Source of the DNA: UBA974 sp002292405
GTDB taxonomy: Bacteria; Bacteroidota; Bacteroidia; Flavobacteriales_D; Sanyastnellaceae
NCBI GenBank assembly: GCA_943842425.1
Contig: CALTBR010000001.1
Coordinates: 496,001 to 560,000, forward strand
DNA length: 64,000 bases
Reading direction: 5' to 3'
The position numbers and the translations under genes were made by a program. Below, one piece after another: positions 24,219 through 33,318 of this stretch; positions within the stretch are counted from its first letter, which is position 1, and each line of letters begins with the position of its first letter. A model generated the notes under the pieces. The model was not told the DNA's origin. It searched no databases and saw only the letters and a program-made list of their open reading frames with translations.

Positions 24219-25640
24219 AGCTTTACCCCGACTTTCAATATCTAGAACCACTAAAAGAGCTAAGAACCCCCAAAATGGTGCGCTAGCTTTATCAGTATCT
24301 AAGTAATTGTTTAATACTCCGTGAATGAAGTAGGTCATTAATCCTAGATATATAGATACCGCTAAATTTCGTTCTTCCTTATTTTTAAGGTTATTCCACA
24401 AACGAAACCCGACTATTGAGGCCCACCAAATTAACAGTAAGACTAACACCCCCCCCATTACACCTTGTTCCGCAAGTGGCCCGAGGTATTCACTGTGTGC
24501 ATTGCCTCCATCAGCATTATTTGTGCTAATCGTTGTTTTTAAATCTGACTTTTGAAAAGGGGCGTAAACAAACTGATATGTTCCAGGACCCCAACCTGTG
24601 ATAGGTCTTTCTTGAAAAAGAGAAACAGCGCAGCTCCATCTATTGAGCCTTTCTAAATTGGAGTCGTCACTTGAAATATTCGAAATAGACTTCACATGTT
24701 GAGTTAAGTTGTCTGATGAATCTTGCTTATTTCTCTGAAGATCTATCATTAACGTGTCGAAATTAACGAAGAGCACCACTACTACTACAGCACCTATTGA
24801 TGCTAAAGTTTTAAGTTTAATACCTATTCTCATGGCTACAAAAAGAATCCCTACGCCCGCAATAGAAACCCATGCTGCTCTTGTGAACGAGAGGATCAAG
24901 CCTATTGCGATTATGACAGTTGCAATACCTAAAAGTAACCTTATTAATGTTGGTCTGTCTTTTTTTGATAAGAGTGCTATTGTTGGGGGTAACATCATCG
25001 CTAAGACCGCTCCATATGAAGTGTGATCTTTAAAGAATGGTTTCATCATCCAATGGCCTGCGTGTTTGCTGAAGTCATAACCTGCATGTCGAATTACAGT
25101 ATAAATTACAACAATACATAAAGGAAATAATAGTAGCATTAGCATCCGTTCTCTAAACTCTTGCTTATGGAGCATGATATGCCCTAAGAAGAAAAAGAAA
25201 CTTACAATAAACCAAGCCCGAGACGTCATAAATTTCAGTGAAACCAGTGGATCATAACTTGTAACTGTAGTGATGGCCATCCAGACCATCATGCTTCCAA
25301 TTGTTATTGAAATGGGGTGTGAAAAAAGTCTTTTATCGACTGGCCAACCTTTAAAAAATCGACATAAAAATATGATTAATGCCCCGAACAGTAAAGGTTC
25401 TGTGGGCATATAAAGCCCCAAAGATGTTACTTCTAATTCTTGCAGGTTAATGCTTAAAGGAACAGCGAATAAAATAAATCCAATATATAAATCAAGCCTT
25501 TTAACACTCCACCATGCTAGTAGAATCACAAGAGGTAAAACAGCAATCAACAAAAATTCATTGTAAGCACAAACCCCTAAAATAATGGAAAAAAGAAGTG
25601 TTCCTATAAGAACAGTTTTATCTGTCAGCCACGACTTCAC
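24198..25640 (-). CDS. O-antigen ligase/polymerase family membrane protein
   Basis: 480 residues with about eleven hydrophobic segments, for example TVLIGTLLFSIILGVCAYNE, LIAVLPLVILLAWWS and ATVIIAIGLILSFTRAAW. The Wzy_C signature is visible: SFTRAAWVSIAGVGILF followed later by the periplasmic loop ITGWGPGTYQFVYAPF and NAHSEYLGPLAEQGVMG, which carries the conserved His/Glu. The protein should join or polymerise surface glycans. The start is GTG at 25640, overlapping the stop of the Wzz-like gene by 4 bases, so they are coupled. Whether it is a WaaL ligase or a Wzy polymerase cannot be told from sequence alone; pairing with a Wzz protein favours a chain-building role. Confidence 0.85.
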   Translation of the reverse strand: MKSWLTDKTVLIGTLLFSIILGVCAYNEFLLIAVLPLVILLAWWSVKRLDLYIGFILFAVPLSINLQELEVTSLGLYMPTEPLLFGALIIFLCRFFKGWPVDKRLFSHPISITIGSMMVWMAITTVTSYDPLVSLKFMTSRAWFIVSFFFFLGHIMLHKQEFRERMLMLLLFPLCIVVIYTVIRHAGYDFSKHAGHWMMKPFFKDHTSYGAVLAMMLPPTIALLSKKDRPTLIRLLLGIATVIIAIGLILSFTRAAWVSIAGVGILFVAMRIGIKLKTLASIGAVVVVVLFVNFDTLMIDLQRNKQDSSDNLTQHVKSISNISSDDSNLERLNRWSCAVSLFQERPITGWGPGTYQFVYAPFQKSDLKTTISTNNADGGNAHSEYLGPLAEQGVMGGVLVLLLIWWASIVGFRLWNNLKNKEERNLAVSIYLGLMTYFIHGVLNNYLDTDKASAPFWGFLALLVVLDIESRGKALPKATT

Positions 25641-26659
25641 TTACTTCGTGTTTCAGCTACTCTAAGACTGTCGACAATCAATAACAAGATTAAGGTCATT
25701 GAGAGAGTTGAAAGGATACTTACAACAACGATTAACCATCTCACAGGATAGGTTTTCTTATCAGCTGCTTCAGCAAAATCCACCACAAGGCTGGATGGCA
25801 GCTGTGTAGATGCATCTACCTTCATCAAATCAAATCTCTTCTTCAATGTTGCAAGTTGCTCATAAGCAGGCTCAAGGAAGTTTGTTTGCTTATTGTATTT
25901 ATTAGCAAGTTTAGAGATCTGTTCTAAATCGGCTTTCAAAATTACAGCTCCTCTCATATTGTTTTCAGCAACAGCTCTTCCATATTCAGCAGTTAACCCT
26001 TCAACTTGAGCTTCAAAGTCATAAATTCCATGAGAGTGAAGCTCACTTAATTCATTTTCAGCATCCTCAATCTCTTTAATTGCCTGGTTGTAGGATTCTT
26101 TAGCGAGTTTTAAAGCATTCTTTGCCCTGTCATTTCTTAGTGCATTAGCAAGGCTATCTACTAAGAAAACCAAATCATTTGCGATATCTCTTGCGACATT
26201 TGGGTCTCTATCTAAAACATGTATTCTAATTGAACCAAACCTTGTTAAATCAGCCCCCACGTTGCTGTTGTATTCTTTCTGAAGCAGGGTTCTAGATCCG
26301 ACCTCATTAAGATCTATGTCATAGTGCTCGTCCAAATTGTGGTTGGCTATAATCTGAGATCTCACTTTACTACTGTTGAGTAATTGCAAAAGTCTTTCAG
26401 CATCTTCAGTCTCTCCATACGCAAGTAAATCACCTTGTTTACTTTCTTCAAAAAAGGCTTCACCTATTGAGCTTTGCGTAGTTGCGAACAAAATTACACT
26501 GGATTCGAATTTCTCCTCTATAACGAGTGAAACACCAGCTGAGATTATTAATGTAACAATACCTACGATAATGAATATACGCAGTTTGCTAAACACAAAT
26601 AACAATAGGTGAGATGAGTCTAATTTAGCTGCATCTCTATTTTCATCTCTTTGAATCAT
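25637..26659 (-). CDS. Wzz-type polysaccharide chain-length protein
   Basis: 340 residues with the co-polymerase layout: a transmembrane helix at about 30-48 (IFIIVGIVTLIISAGVSLVI), a large extracytoplasmic domain with coiled coil (ESYNQAIKEIEDAENELSEL, ILKADLEQISKLANKYNKQT), and a second helix at about 308-330 (WLIVVVSILSTLSMTLILLL). The Wzz-type Pro-rich patch before the second helix is short (KKTYPVRW). No C-terminal tyrosine kinase is attached. It sets or influences glycan chain length together with the adjacent O-antigen ligase/polymerase, with which it overlaps by 4 bases. The gene starts 81 bases from a divergent glycosyltransferase gene. Confidence 0.85.
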   Translation of the reverse strand: MIQRDENRDAAKLDSSHLLLFVFSKLRIFIIVGIVTLIISAGVSLVIEEKFESSVILFATTQSSIGEAFFEESKQGDLLAYGETEDAERLLQLLNSSKVRSQIIANHNLDEHYDIDLNEVGSRTLLQKEYNSNVGADLTRFGSIRIHVLDRDPNVARDIANDLVFLVDSLANALRNDRAKNALKLAKESYNQAIKEIEDAENELSELHSHGIYDFEAQVEGLTAEYGRAVAENNMRGAVILKADLEQISKLANKYNKQTNFLEPAYEQLATLKKRFDLMKVDASTQLPSSLVVDFAEAADKKTYPVRWLIVVVSILSTLSMTLILLLIVDSLRVAETRSK

Positions 26660-26740
26660 TTCGCAAAGTTAAGCTTAGAAAAGTTTAGATTTTAAATCTA
26701 TAAACTGCTACAGGTAAAGTATGTTCTTTAACTTTACAAT

Positions 26741-27844
26741 ATGGCGCGAATTGCTTTAAATGCTCGTTTACTTATTCCAGGAAAGTTGGAAGGTACAGGG
26801 TTGTTTACTCACCAGTGCTATAAGAGATTTATTGCATCTCGTCCTCAAGATGATTTTTTATTGATTTTTGATAGAAAACCCCCTGTGGAAATCGATTATG
26901 GGTCGAATTCTAAAAACATTTGTTTACTTCCTCCGGCAAGAAGACCATGGTTATTTGATTTGTGGTTTGATTACGCCATAACGTGGAAGTTGAGAATTTG
27001 GAAAGCAGACCTTTTTATATCAACAGATGGATACATTTCGAGAAGGACGGATGTTCCACAGTTAAATGTAATACACGACATCAATTTCGAGCATCATCCT
27101 GAGTGGCTCCCGCCGAAATTTGTAAATCATTTCAGAGCAAGATTCCCAGTTTACGCAAGAAAGTCTACAAAGTTATGTACAGTTTCAAATTTCAGCAGAA
27201 TGGACATAGCTGAGAAATACATGATCAATAAATCTGAAATCTCTATCATTCCGAATGCTCCAGACAGTAAATTCTCACCGATTTCAGATTCAGAAAAATT
27301 AAATTCTAAAAATAAGTTTGCGAAGGGCAACAGCTATCATGTTTTTGTCGGATCGATTCACCCAAGAAAAAACATTCACGGGATGTTAGATGCTCATAGA
27401 GCGTATAGAAAACGAGGCGGAAAGTCAGACTTGGTCATTGTAGGGACTGCTATGTGGAGTGATGAACATCAGGATGCAGAGGGTGTTCATTGGGTAGGAA
27501 GGTTGGAAGATGAAGCCTTGGTATCTGCAATTGCGGGAGCCAATGCACTTTTATATCTCCCGTTTTTTGAAGGTTTCGGTGTCCCTGTTGTAGAGGCGAT
27601 GGCTTGCGGTGTCCCTGTTGTGGCAAGCGACACATCTTCTCTTCCCGAAGTGTGTGGAGAAGCCGCAGCTGCTTTGGTTCATCCCAAAGATTTTGAAGGA
27701 GCGGCACAAGCTTTGTTGGATTTAGAAGAAGATGCGGTTTTATTTAAAGAAAGATCAAACGCAGGCATTCTAAGGGCAGGAGATTTTAGTTGGGATAAGA
27801 GTGCAGAGAAGTTTTCTAGTATAATTACTGATCTTATAAGATAG
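26741..27844 (+). CDS. GT4-family glycosyltransferase
   Basis: 367 residues of GT-B fold. The donor-binding E-x7-E motif of family GT4 is FFEGFGVPVVEAMACGVPVV near residue 285, preceded by HVFVGSIHPRKNIHGMLDA. The N-terminal acceptor domain begins MARIALNARLLIPGKLEGTG, with the glycine-rich loop G-x-G-x-FT. It should transfer a sugar from a nucleotide donor to a surface glycan or lipid intermediate in the cytoplasm. It stands divergent to the wzz/wzy-like pair, so all three probably serve one surface polysaccharide, but no other sugar-pathway genes are nearby. The stop overlaps the rnhB start (TAGTG). Confidence 0.9.
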   Translation: MARIALNARLLIPGKLEGTGLFTHQCYKRFIASRPQDDFLLIFDRKPPVEIDYGSNSKNICLLPPARRPWLFDLWFDYAITWKLRIWKADLFISTDGYISRRTDVPQLNVIHDINFEHHPEWLPPKFVNHFRARFPVYARKSTKLCTVSNFSRMDIAEKYMINKSEISIIPNAPDSKFSPISDSEKLNSKNKFAKGNSYHVFVGSIHPRKNIHGMLDAHRAYRKRGGKSDLVIVGTAMWSDEHQDAEGVHWVGRLEDEALVSAIAGANALLYLPFFEGFGVPVVEAMACGVPVVASDTSSLPEVCGEAAAALVHPKDFEGAAQALLDLEEDAVLFKERSNAGILRAGDFSWDKSAEKFSSIITDLIR

Positions 27845-28431
27845 TGATTCAGCTTAGACCTTTTTTAGAGCTTAACCGTATTGAGGCAGGATGTGATGAG
27901 GCGGGGCGAGGGTGTTTAGCTGGGCCAGTTGTCGCGGCTGCTGTAATTTTAGATAAGGCTGTAGCTGAAGAGTTAGATTTAAATGACAGCAAGCAGTTAA
28001 CCGCTAAAAAGCGAGACGAACTGAGAGTTAAAATTGAGGAAAAGTCGATTTCTTGGGCTGTGTCTTTTGTTCCACACGATAAGATTGATGAAATAAACAT
28101 CCTTCAGGCTTCTTTTTTAGCGATGCGGCAAGCTGTAGAAAAATTGCATGTCAATCCAGACTATCTTTTAATTGATGGAAACAGGTTTGTATCATCTGAC
28201 TCAATGCCTCCTCATTCATGCATTGTGAAGGGAGACACGAAGTTCTCTTCAATAGCTGCAGCGAGTATACTTGCGAAGACACATAGAGATGATTTCATGC
28301 TTAAGCAACATGAGAAATGGCCTGGTTATAGTTGGGATTCAAATTTTGGATACCCAACAAAAGCTCATCGCTTAGCTATTGATGAATTAGGCCCAACACC
28401 TATTCATAGAATTAGTTTTAAACTTCTCTAG
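27844..28431 (+). CDS. rnhB: Ribonuclease HII
   Basis: 195 residues. RNase HII nicks at ribonucleotides embedded in DNA and removes RNA in RNA-DNA hybrids. The active-site signature AGCDEAGRGCLAGPVVAAAV contains the DEAGRG motif; further catalytic acidic residues are in LNDSKQLTAKKRDEL and YLLIDGNRF. The later HR-x-SF is HRISFKLL at the end. The start is GTG at 27844, sharing one base with the upstream glycosyltransferase stop, so expression is probably coupled. The 226-base gap downstream holds no gene; it is AT-rich and contains an imperfect AACAT/ATGTT inverted repeat near 28515-28540, with no clear promoter consensus. Confidence 0.95.
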   Translation: MIQLRPFLELNRIEAGCDEAGRGCLAGPVVAAAVILDKAVAEELDLNDSKQLTAKKRDELRVKIEEKSISWAVSFVPHDKIDEINILQASFLAMRQAVEKLHVNPDYLLIDGNRFVSSDSMPPHSCIVKGDTKFSSIAAASILAKTHRDDFMLKQHEKWPGYSWDSNFGYPTKAHRLAIDELGPTPIHRISFKLL

Positions 28432-28657
28432 ATAAGATTTCTACTGAAAATGGTTCTTTAACCTTGGCTTAACAGTAAAATAAAATTGTGGTAAAGTAGT
28501 TTTCAAAATATAGTTAAACATTTGTTGACATATGTTAATGAAAGTCAGACTAAGTGAATTTATTTACCTACTAATACTTTATTTTGTTAGATAAATATAA
28601 CAATAATCACTTCGTTTGAAGTAAATTGCTTACCTATTAAAAACAATCAATGATATC

Positions 28658-31600
28658 ATGAAACGCATTCTTTTTTTCTTTTTTACTGCTATTCTTTTCT
28701 CGCTCACAAACGCTCAGGCTCAGTGTGATCTATTCTTCTCAGGTTACGCTGAAGGATCTTCAAACAATAAATATCTAGAAATATATAATCCCACGAGTTC
28801 TGATATATCTCTTGACGGGTATGCTTTTCCAAGTGTATCTAACGCTCCTACTACTCCTGGGGTTCACGAGTACTGGAATACATTCGAAGAAGGTGCAGTA
28901 GTAGCTGCGGGTGATGTATACATCATTGCTCACGGGAGTGCTGATCCATTCATACTAGCAGAAGCTGATCAGTTTCATACTTACCTATCTAACGGTGATG
29001 ACGGATACGCTCTTGTTCAAGGAGGAGAGGAAGACTACGTAATTCTAGATATGATTGGTACTTGGCAAGAAGATCCAGGATCAGGATGGGAGGTTGCTGG
29101 TGTTGCTAATGGTACACAAAACCACTCATTAATTCGTAAATCTGATGTAACTAATGGCAATGGAGGAGATTGGGCTTCATCTGCTGGAACGAATGTTGAT
29201 GATTCTGAGTGGATAGTATTAGATAATGACGATTGGACTGGTCTAGGATCTCATGACTTCACAGGTTCTTGTGGTGATGCTGTACCGGGTTGTACGAATC
29301 CAAATGCATCTAACTATGATGCTGCTGCAACAGCTGATGATGGTTCATGCGCATTCGACAATGCATGTAACTTAGATGGTATTGAAGTAGGTACTTCTGG
29401 GTTGTCATTTGATCCTGCTGACTTAACAGTTGATGTAGGTTCACTTGTGTTTTGGGTAAACTATGGTGGATCACACAATGCAAACGGAGATATTGACACT
29501 CAAACTGGTGATTCATTTGGGAACCCTGAATCTTTTTACTTTGATATTGTAACAGGTGATGCTTCAGGTGTATGTATAGGTTCACACACTTTTACAATCC
29601 CAGGAGTTTATTCCTATGATTGTTCACAATATGGGCATGCTGCTTCAGGTATGGTAGGTACTGTTACTGTTGGTATAGGTGGATGCATGGATGCTGCAGC
29701 TCCTAACTACAATGCAGCTGCTGATTTTGATGATGAATCTTGTGAAGCTTCACCATATACTTTAATTGCCGATATTCAATTAGGCCAAGAAACTGGTGCA
29801 TTTGATGGCTTAGCCGTTTTAACTTCAGGTGTAGTAACTGGTGTTTACGGATCTCTCGCAACTATCCAAGATGGATCAGGGGCTTATTCTGGTATTTGGG
29901 TTAACGGTTCAGACGTAGCTTTACAAGTTGGAGATGATGTTGAAGTAACAGCAACAGTTGTAGAGAACTTTGATTTAACACAACTTACTTCGCCTTCAGT
30001 CACTATCCTAAGCCAAGGAAATGTACTTCCAGCAGCGGAAGTTCTTGCTACTGCTGATGTAATTGCTGAGCAGTGGGAAGGGGTGTTGGTCCAAACAACA
30101 GGAACTGTAAATGACGATGCTCTTGGATATGGAGAGTGGTCATTAGATGACACTTCTGGACCTGTCCGTGCTGATGATCGTGGTTACGATGCTATAGGAG
30201 CCGGTCTTGTAACAATAGGGGCAATGATTCAGGTTACTGGAGCTCTCGATTTCTCATACGGTGACTTTAAAATTCAACCACGTGATGTAAACGACGTTCT
30301 TCTCTTCGGTTGTACTGGAACAGATGCAGATAACTATAATTCATCTGCATCTTTAGATGATGGCTCTTGTGTTTTCACTGGAGCATCTTGCACTCTTTTC
30401 GTGTCTGAGGTTGCTGAAGGCTCTTCAAATAACAAGTACATTGAGCTATATAACCCTACTTCTTCTACGATTTACCTAGACCAATACACAATGGCAAATT
30501 GTAACAATGGATGTGACAATCCATCAGCTGTGTATCTTACAGATCAATTTGACTACTGGACTTTTAATTTCCCTGCTGGAGCAACAGTTGCTCCTGACAG
30601 CACATTCATTATAGCTCACGGATCTTCGGATCCTATCATACTTGCTGTTGCAGATATGACATATTCATACATGTCTAACGGTGATGATACTTGGGGATTG
30701 GTTGAGATTGTAGGTGCAGATACTGTTATGATTGATTTAATCGGAGATATCGGACCTGATCCTGGGTCTGGATTTATTGTTTCAGGAATTTTGGATGCTA
30801 CGATAGATCATACTTTAGTACGTAAGCCCGACGTAAACACGGGTAACATGGGTATGTGGGCAGCATCTGCAGGTACTAACGAATTTGATGGAGAGTGGAT
30901 TGTTAATGAGCAGAATGATTGGACCAACATAGGTTCACACGTGTTCACTAGCGGGTGTGCAGTTGATACAAGCGGATGTATGGACCCATCAGCTTCTAAC
31001 TACGACCCTTCAGCTACTGCAGATGATGGATCGTGTATCTTTATTCCTACATTAACCGTACAGGATATCCACAATGGAAACTTTAGTGGACAAGTTGTAA
31101 CAGGCGGAATTGTAACTGGTGTTTACGGTGCGTCTGGTTCTTTAGCTGGCAATGCTTCTTATGTTATTCAAAATGGAACGGGAGCGTTTTCAGCTATATG
31201 GTGTATAGGTGATGGTGTTGCTGTTGGTGATCTTTTAGATGTTGCTGGTTCAGTTAGTGAAGTTTACGGCTTACGCCAAATCGCGGGCGCTGTTGCTACC
31301 ATTATTTCTTCCGGTAACGTACTACCTGCTGCTGAATTACTTACTACAGGTGCTATGAATGATGAGCAGTGGGAGAGTGTACTAACTCAACTTCTCGCTC
31401 CAGTTTCTAACGAAAATGCTGGTTACGGTGATTGGTTACTAGATGACGGTTCTGGTAATGCTAAGGTTGCTAACTTGGGTTACGATGCCGTCGATGACAG
31501 TGTTGATGTGGATGGGGTTATGATGCCGGTTGTAGCTCTTGGAGTAACATATAGAGTGACAGCACCTAACTTTTACTCCTACGGAGCATGGAAACTGGTT

Positions 31601-32677
31601 CCAAGAGATGCTTCAGATGTTGTACGTCTTGGATGTATGGATTCATCATTCCCTAATTTCGACCCATTGGCTGCTGAAGATGACGGTTCTTGTTCTTCAA
31701 CTCCCGGTTGCATGAACCCTGAAGCAGATAACTACAATCCTGATGCAACTGTAGACGATGATTCTTGTGTGATTGCTGGTTGTGATGATCCATTAGCTTT
31801 AAACTACAATGCTAACGTAACAGATCCAGATAGCTCAACGTGTTATTACACACTTCCATCCATAATAATCAATGAAATTCACTTCAACCCAAGTTCTGCT
31901 CAAGGTGATGACTTTGATTGGGAGTTTTGTGAATTACACAATGCGGGTGACCTTGCTGCTGATTTAAGTGGTTTACATTTCTTTAATTCTGCATCAGGAG
32001 CTCCTCAATTAGGACTTGTATTTCCTGACGATGCATCTCTAGCCGCTGGAGAATTTATGATTATTACTGTTGCTGGTGGTGGAGGAACGTCTAACTACTC
32101 AGGAAATGGATACCAAGTATTTGAGATGGAGCTCGGTAATTTCTCTAACTCAGGAGAGGAGGTTTCTCTACAAGATGCTTTCGGTAACGTTATAGATGTC
32201 GTAGATTATGCTTCTTCTGGATGGCCTGGATCAGGATTCAGTATTTTAGGTTCTACATTGATTGGAGATCCTAACGGCGGCGGCGCTACTTTAGAGTATA
32301 TACCAGAAGTTCTTGCTGAATACTCTGCAGGTACGCTTGGAATGGATAACGAGTTCGGTTCTAACTGGCAAGCCTCTTGGGTTGATGGAGGTACACCTGG
32401 AGCACCGAATTCATCGGCATTTGGATGTAATGATGCTACTGCTTGTAATTACAATGCAACCGCCTATTTAGCAGACAATTCTTCTTGTACATACGACTGC
32501 TACGGTTGTACGTACCCTGATGCAGAGAATTACACAAATGGTGCATCCTTTGATGATGGTACTTGTACTTTCAGTGCCGGTGCTAACCCATGCCCTTCTG
32601 ACTTAAATGGTGATGGAACTGTTACTACAGGAGACCTTCTCATTTTCCTTGGGGCATTTGGTGCTATTTGTGAGTAA
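28658..32677 (+). CDS. Giant secreted mosaic protein: lamin-tail, cupredoxin, OB-like and Cys-rich repeats
   Basis: 1339 residues with a signal peptide (ILFFFFTAILFSLTNAQAQ). Domains in order: lamin-tail domain at about 22-205 (LFFSGYAEGSSNNKYLEIYN); cupredoxin-like domain at about 235-338 with candidate copper ligands in GGSHNANG and YDCSQYGHAASGMVG; OB-like domain at about 365-548; second lamin-tail domain at about 580-767; second OB-like domain at about 798-990; third lamin-tail domain at about 1068-1255. Nine Cys-bounded repeats of about 21 residues (GC...NY...DDGSC) sit between them. The end is an EF-hand/dockerin-like loop, DLNGDGTVTTGDLLIFLGAF. It is presumably secreted or surface-attached. 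The tail is not a standard T9SS type A or B signal, though it may act as one. Function is unknown; nuclease-associated OB folds and lamin-tail domains occur in extracellular DNases. Confidence 0.85.
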   Translation: MKRILFFFFTAILFSLTNAQAQCDLFFSGYAEGSSNNKYLEIYNPTSSDISLDGYAFPSVSNAPTTPGVHEYWNTFEEGAVVAAGDVYIIAHGSADPFILAEADQFHTYLSNGDDGYALVQGGEEDYVILDMIGTWQEDPGSGWEVAGVANGTQNHSLIRKSDVTNGNGGDWASSAGTNVDDSEWIVLDNDDWTGLGSHDFTGSCGDAVPGCTNPNASNYDAAATADDGSCAFDNACNLDGIEVGTSGLSFDPADLTVDVGSLVFWVNYGGSHNANGDIDTQTGDSFGNPESFYFDIVTGDASGVCIGSHTFTIPGVYSYDCSQYGHAASGMVGTVTVGIGGCMDAAAPNYNAAADFDDESCEASPYTLIADIQLGQETGAFDGLAVLTSGVVTGVYGSLATIQDGSGAYSGIWVNGSDVALQVGDDVEVTATVVENFDLTQLTSPSVTILSQGNVLPAAEVLATADVIAEQWEGVLVQTTGTVNDDALGYGEWSLDDTSGPVRADDRGYDAIGAGLVTIGAMIQVTGALDFSYGDFKIQPRDVNDVLLFGCTGTDADNYNSSASLDDGSCVFTGASCTLFVSEVAEGSSNNKYIELYNPTSSTIYLDQYTMANCNNGCDNPSAVYLTDQFDYWTFNFPAGATVAPDSTFIIAHGSSDPIILAVADMTYSYMSNGDDTWGLVEIVGADTVMIDLIGDIGPDPGSGFIVSGILDATIDHTLVRKPDVNTGNMGMWAASAGTNEFDGEWIVNEQNDWTNIGSHVFTSGCAVDTSGCMDPSASNYDPSATADDGSCIFIPTLTVQDIHNGNFSGQVVTGGIVTGVYGASGSLAGNASYVIQNGTGAFSAIWCIGDGVAVGDLLDVAGSVSEVYGLRQIAGAVATIISSGNVLPAAELLTTGAMNDEQWESVLTQLLAPVSNENAGYGDWLLDDGSGNAKVANLGYDAVDDSVDVDGVMMPVVALGVTYRVTAPNFYSYGAWKLVPRDASDVVRLGCMDSSFPNFDPLAAEDDGSCSSTPGCMNPEADNYNPDATVDDDSCVIAGCDDPLALNYNANVTDPDSSTCYYTLPSIIINEIHFNPSSAQGDDFDWEFCELHNAGDLAADLSGLHFFNSASGAPQLGLVFPDDASLAAGEFMIITVAGGGGTSNYSGNGYQVFEMELGNFSNSGEEVSLQDAFGNVIDVVDYASSGWPGSGFSILGSTLIGDPNGGGATLEYIPEVLAEYSAGTLGMDNEFGSNWQASWVDGGTPGAPNSSAFGCNDATACNYNATAYLADNSSCTYDCYGCTYPDAENYTNGASFDDGTCTFSAGANPCPSDLNGDGTVTTGDLLIFLGAFGAICE

Positions 32678-32724
32678 TAGCAGGTCTATTGATATAACGT
32701 TAAATTTATTTTTATACTATCTAG

Positions 32725-32753
32725 AAAAGGCACTCCGAAAGGGGTGCCTTTTT
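32725..32753 (+). terminator. Intrinsic terminator after the giant secreted protein
   Basis: AAAAGGCACTCC pairs with GGGGTGCCTTTT around a GAAA tetraloop, with one G-U pair, followed by Ts. The symmetric A/T tails could let it work in both directions, also stopping transcription of the convergent lipoprotein gene. Confidence 0.85.
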
Positions 32754-32787
32754 ACTTGTTCAAATCTTGAATAAATTCAGATATCGT

Positions 32788-33285
32788 CTATTTTAGTATC
32801 ATAAATGTGGTTTCCTCATTTGAGAGGTTAAGGTCCCGGTCTTCCAAAGTGATGCGAAACCTTAGAGTATCATATACAGACTGAAGACTCCAGGTATTCA
32901 TAGCGATTTCAATAACGCCTTTTAGTGCTGGGTTAGAACCTGCGGGATTTACTCTAGGAACTCTATAGTAAAATGGTACTTGTCCCTGAGCTGGGACAAG
33001 AGGTATATGTGTCCATATCCCATCTCTTAGTTCGTCGTATTCACACTTCAGATTAAAATGGTGCTCACAAGTACTACAAAAAGGAGGGAGTATGTCAGAT
33101 GAGTTTAATCCTATATTTCCATCACCGTCAGTAAATTCAATCGATAGAACGGCGCTATTGTCTTCAGATATGTCAAAAGCGAGAAATGTGATTGCAGGTT
33201 CGATAGGATAGTTAGGCTCGGGGAGACAACTTGTGAAAACGATACTTATAAATAAGACTATGGAACTATTTTTAAACTTTTTCAT
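32788..33285 (-). CDS. Hypothetical lipoprotein
   Basis: 165 residues with a lipoprotein signal ending in ISIVFTSC. The mature part starts PEPNYPIEPAITFLAFDIS and contains an Asp-rich loop FTDGDGNIGLNSSD, a pattern frequent in small Bacteroidota lipoproteins with an immunoglobulin-like or cadherin-like fold. Two Cys close together (CSTCEHHFNLKC) could form a disulfide or bind metal. It is monocistronic and sits between the giant secreted protein (convergent) and a LuxE-like gene (divergent, 33 bases between starts). I do not recognise a characterised homologue; export and lipid anchoring are the only supported conclusions. Confidence 0.75.
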   Translation of the reverse strand: MKKFKNSSIVLFISIVFTSCLPEPNYPIEPAITFLAFDISEDNSAVLSIEFTDGDGNIGLNSSDILPPFCSTCEHHFNLKCEYDELRDGIWTHIPLVPAQGQVPFYYRVPRVNPAGSNPALKGVIEIAMNTWSLQSVYDTLRFRITLEDRDLNLSNEETTFMILK

Positions 33286-33318
33286 TGATACGAATCTACC
33301 ACTTCCGAACTTAGCTAA

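Noticed and set aside
29310..29585. Minus-strand His/Gln-rich frame inside the giant protein gene
   Set aside because: It is the antisense of a repetitive Asp/Gly-rich coding region, with a low-complexity product.
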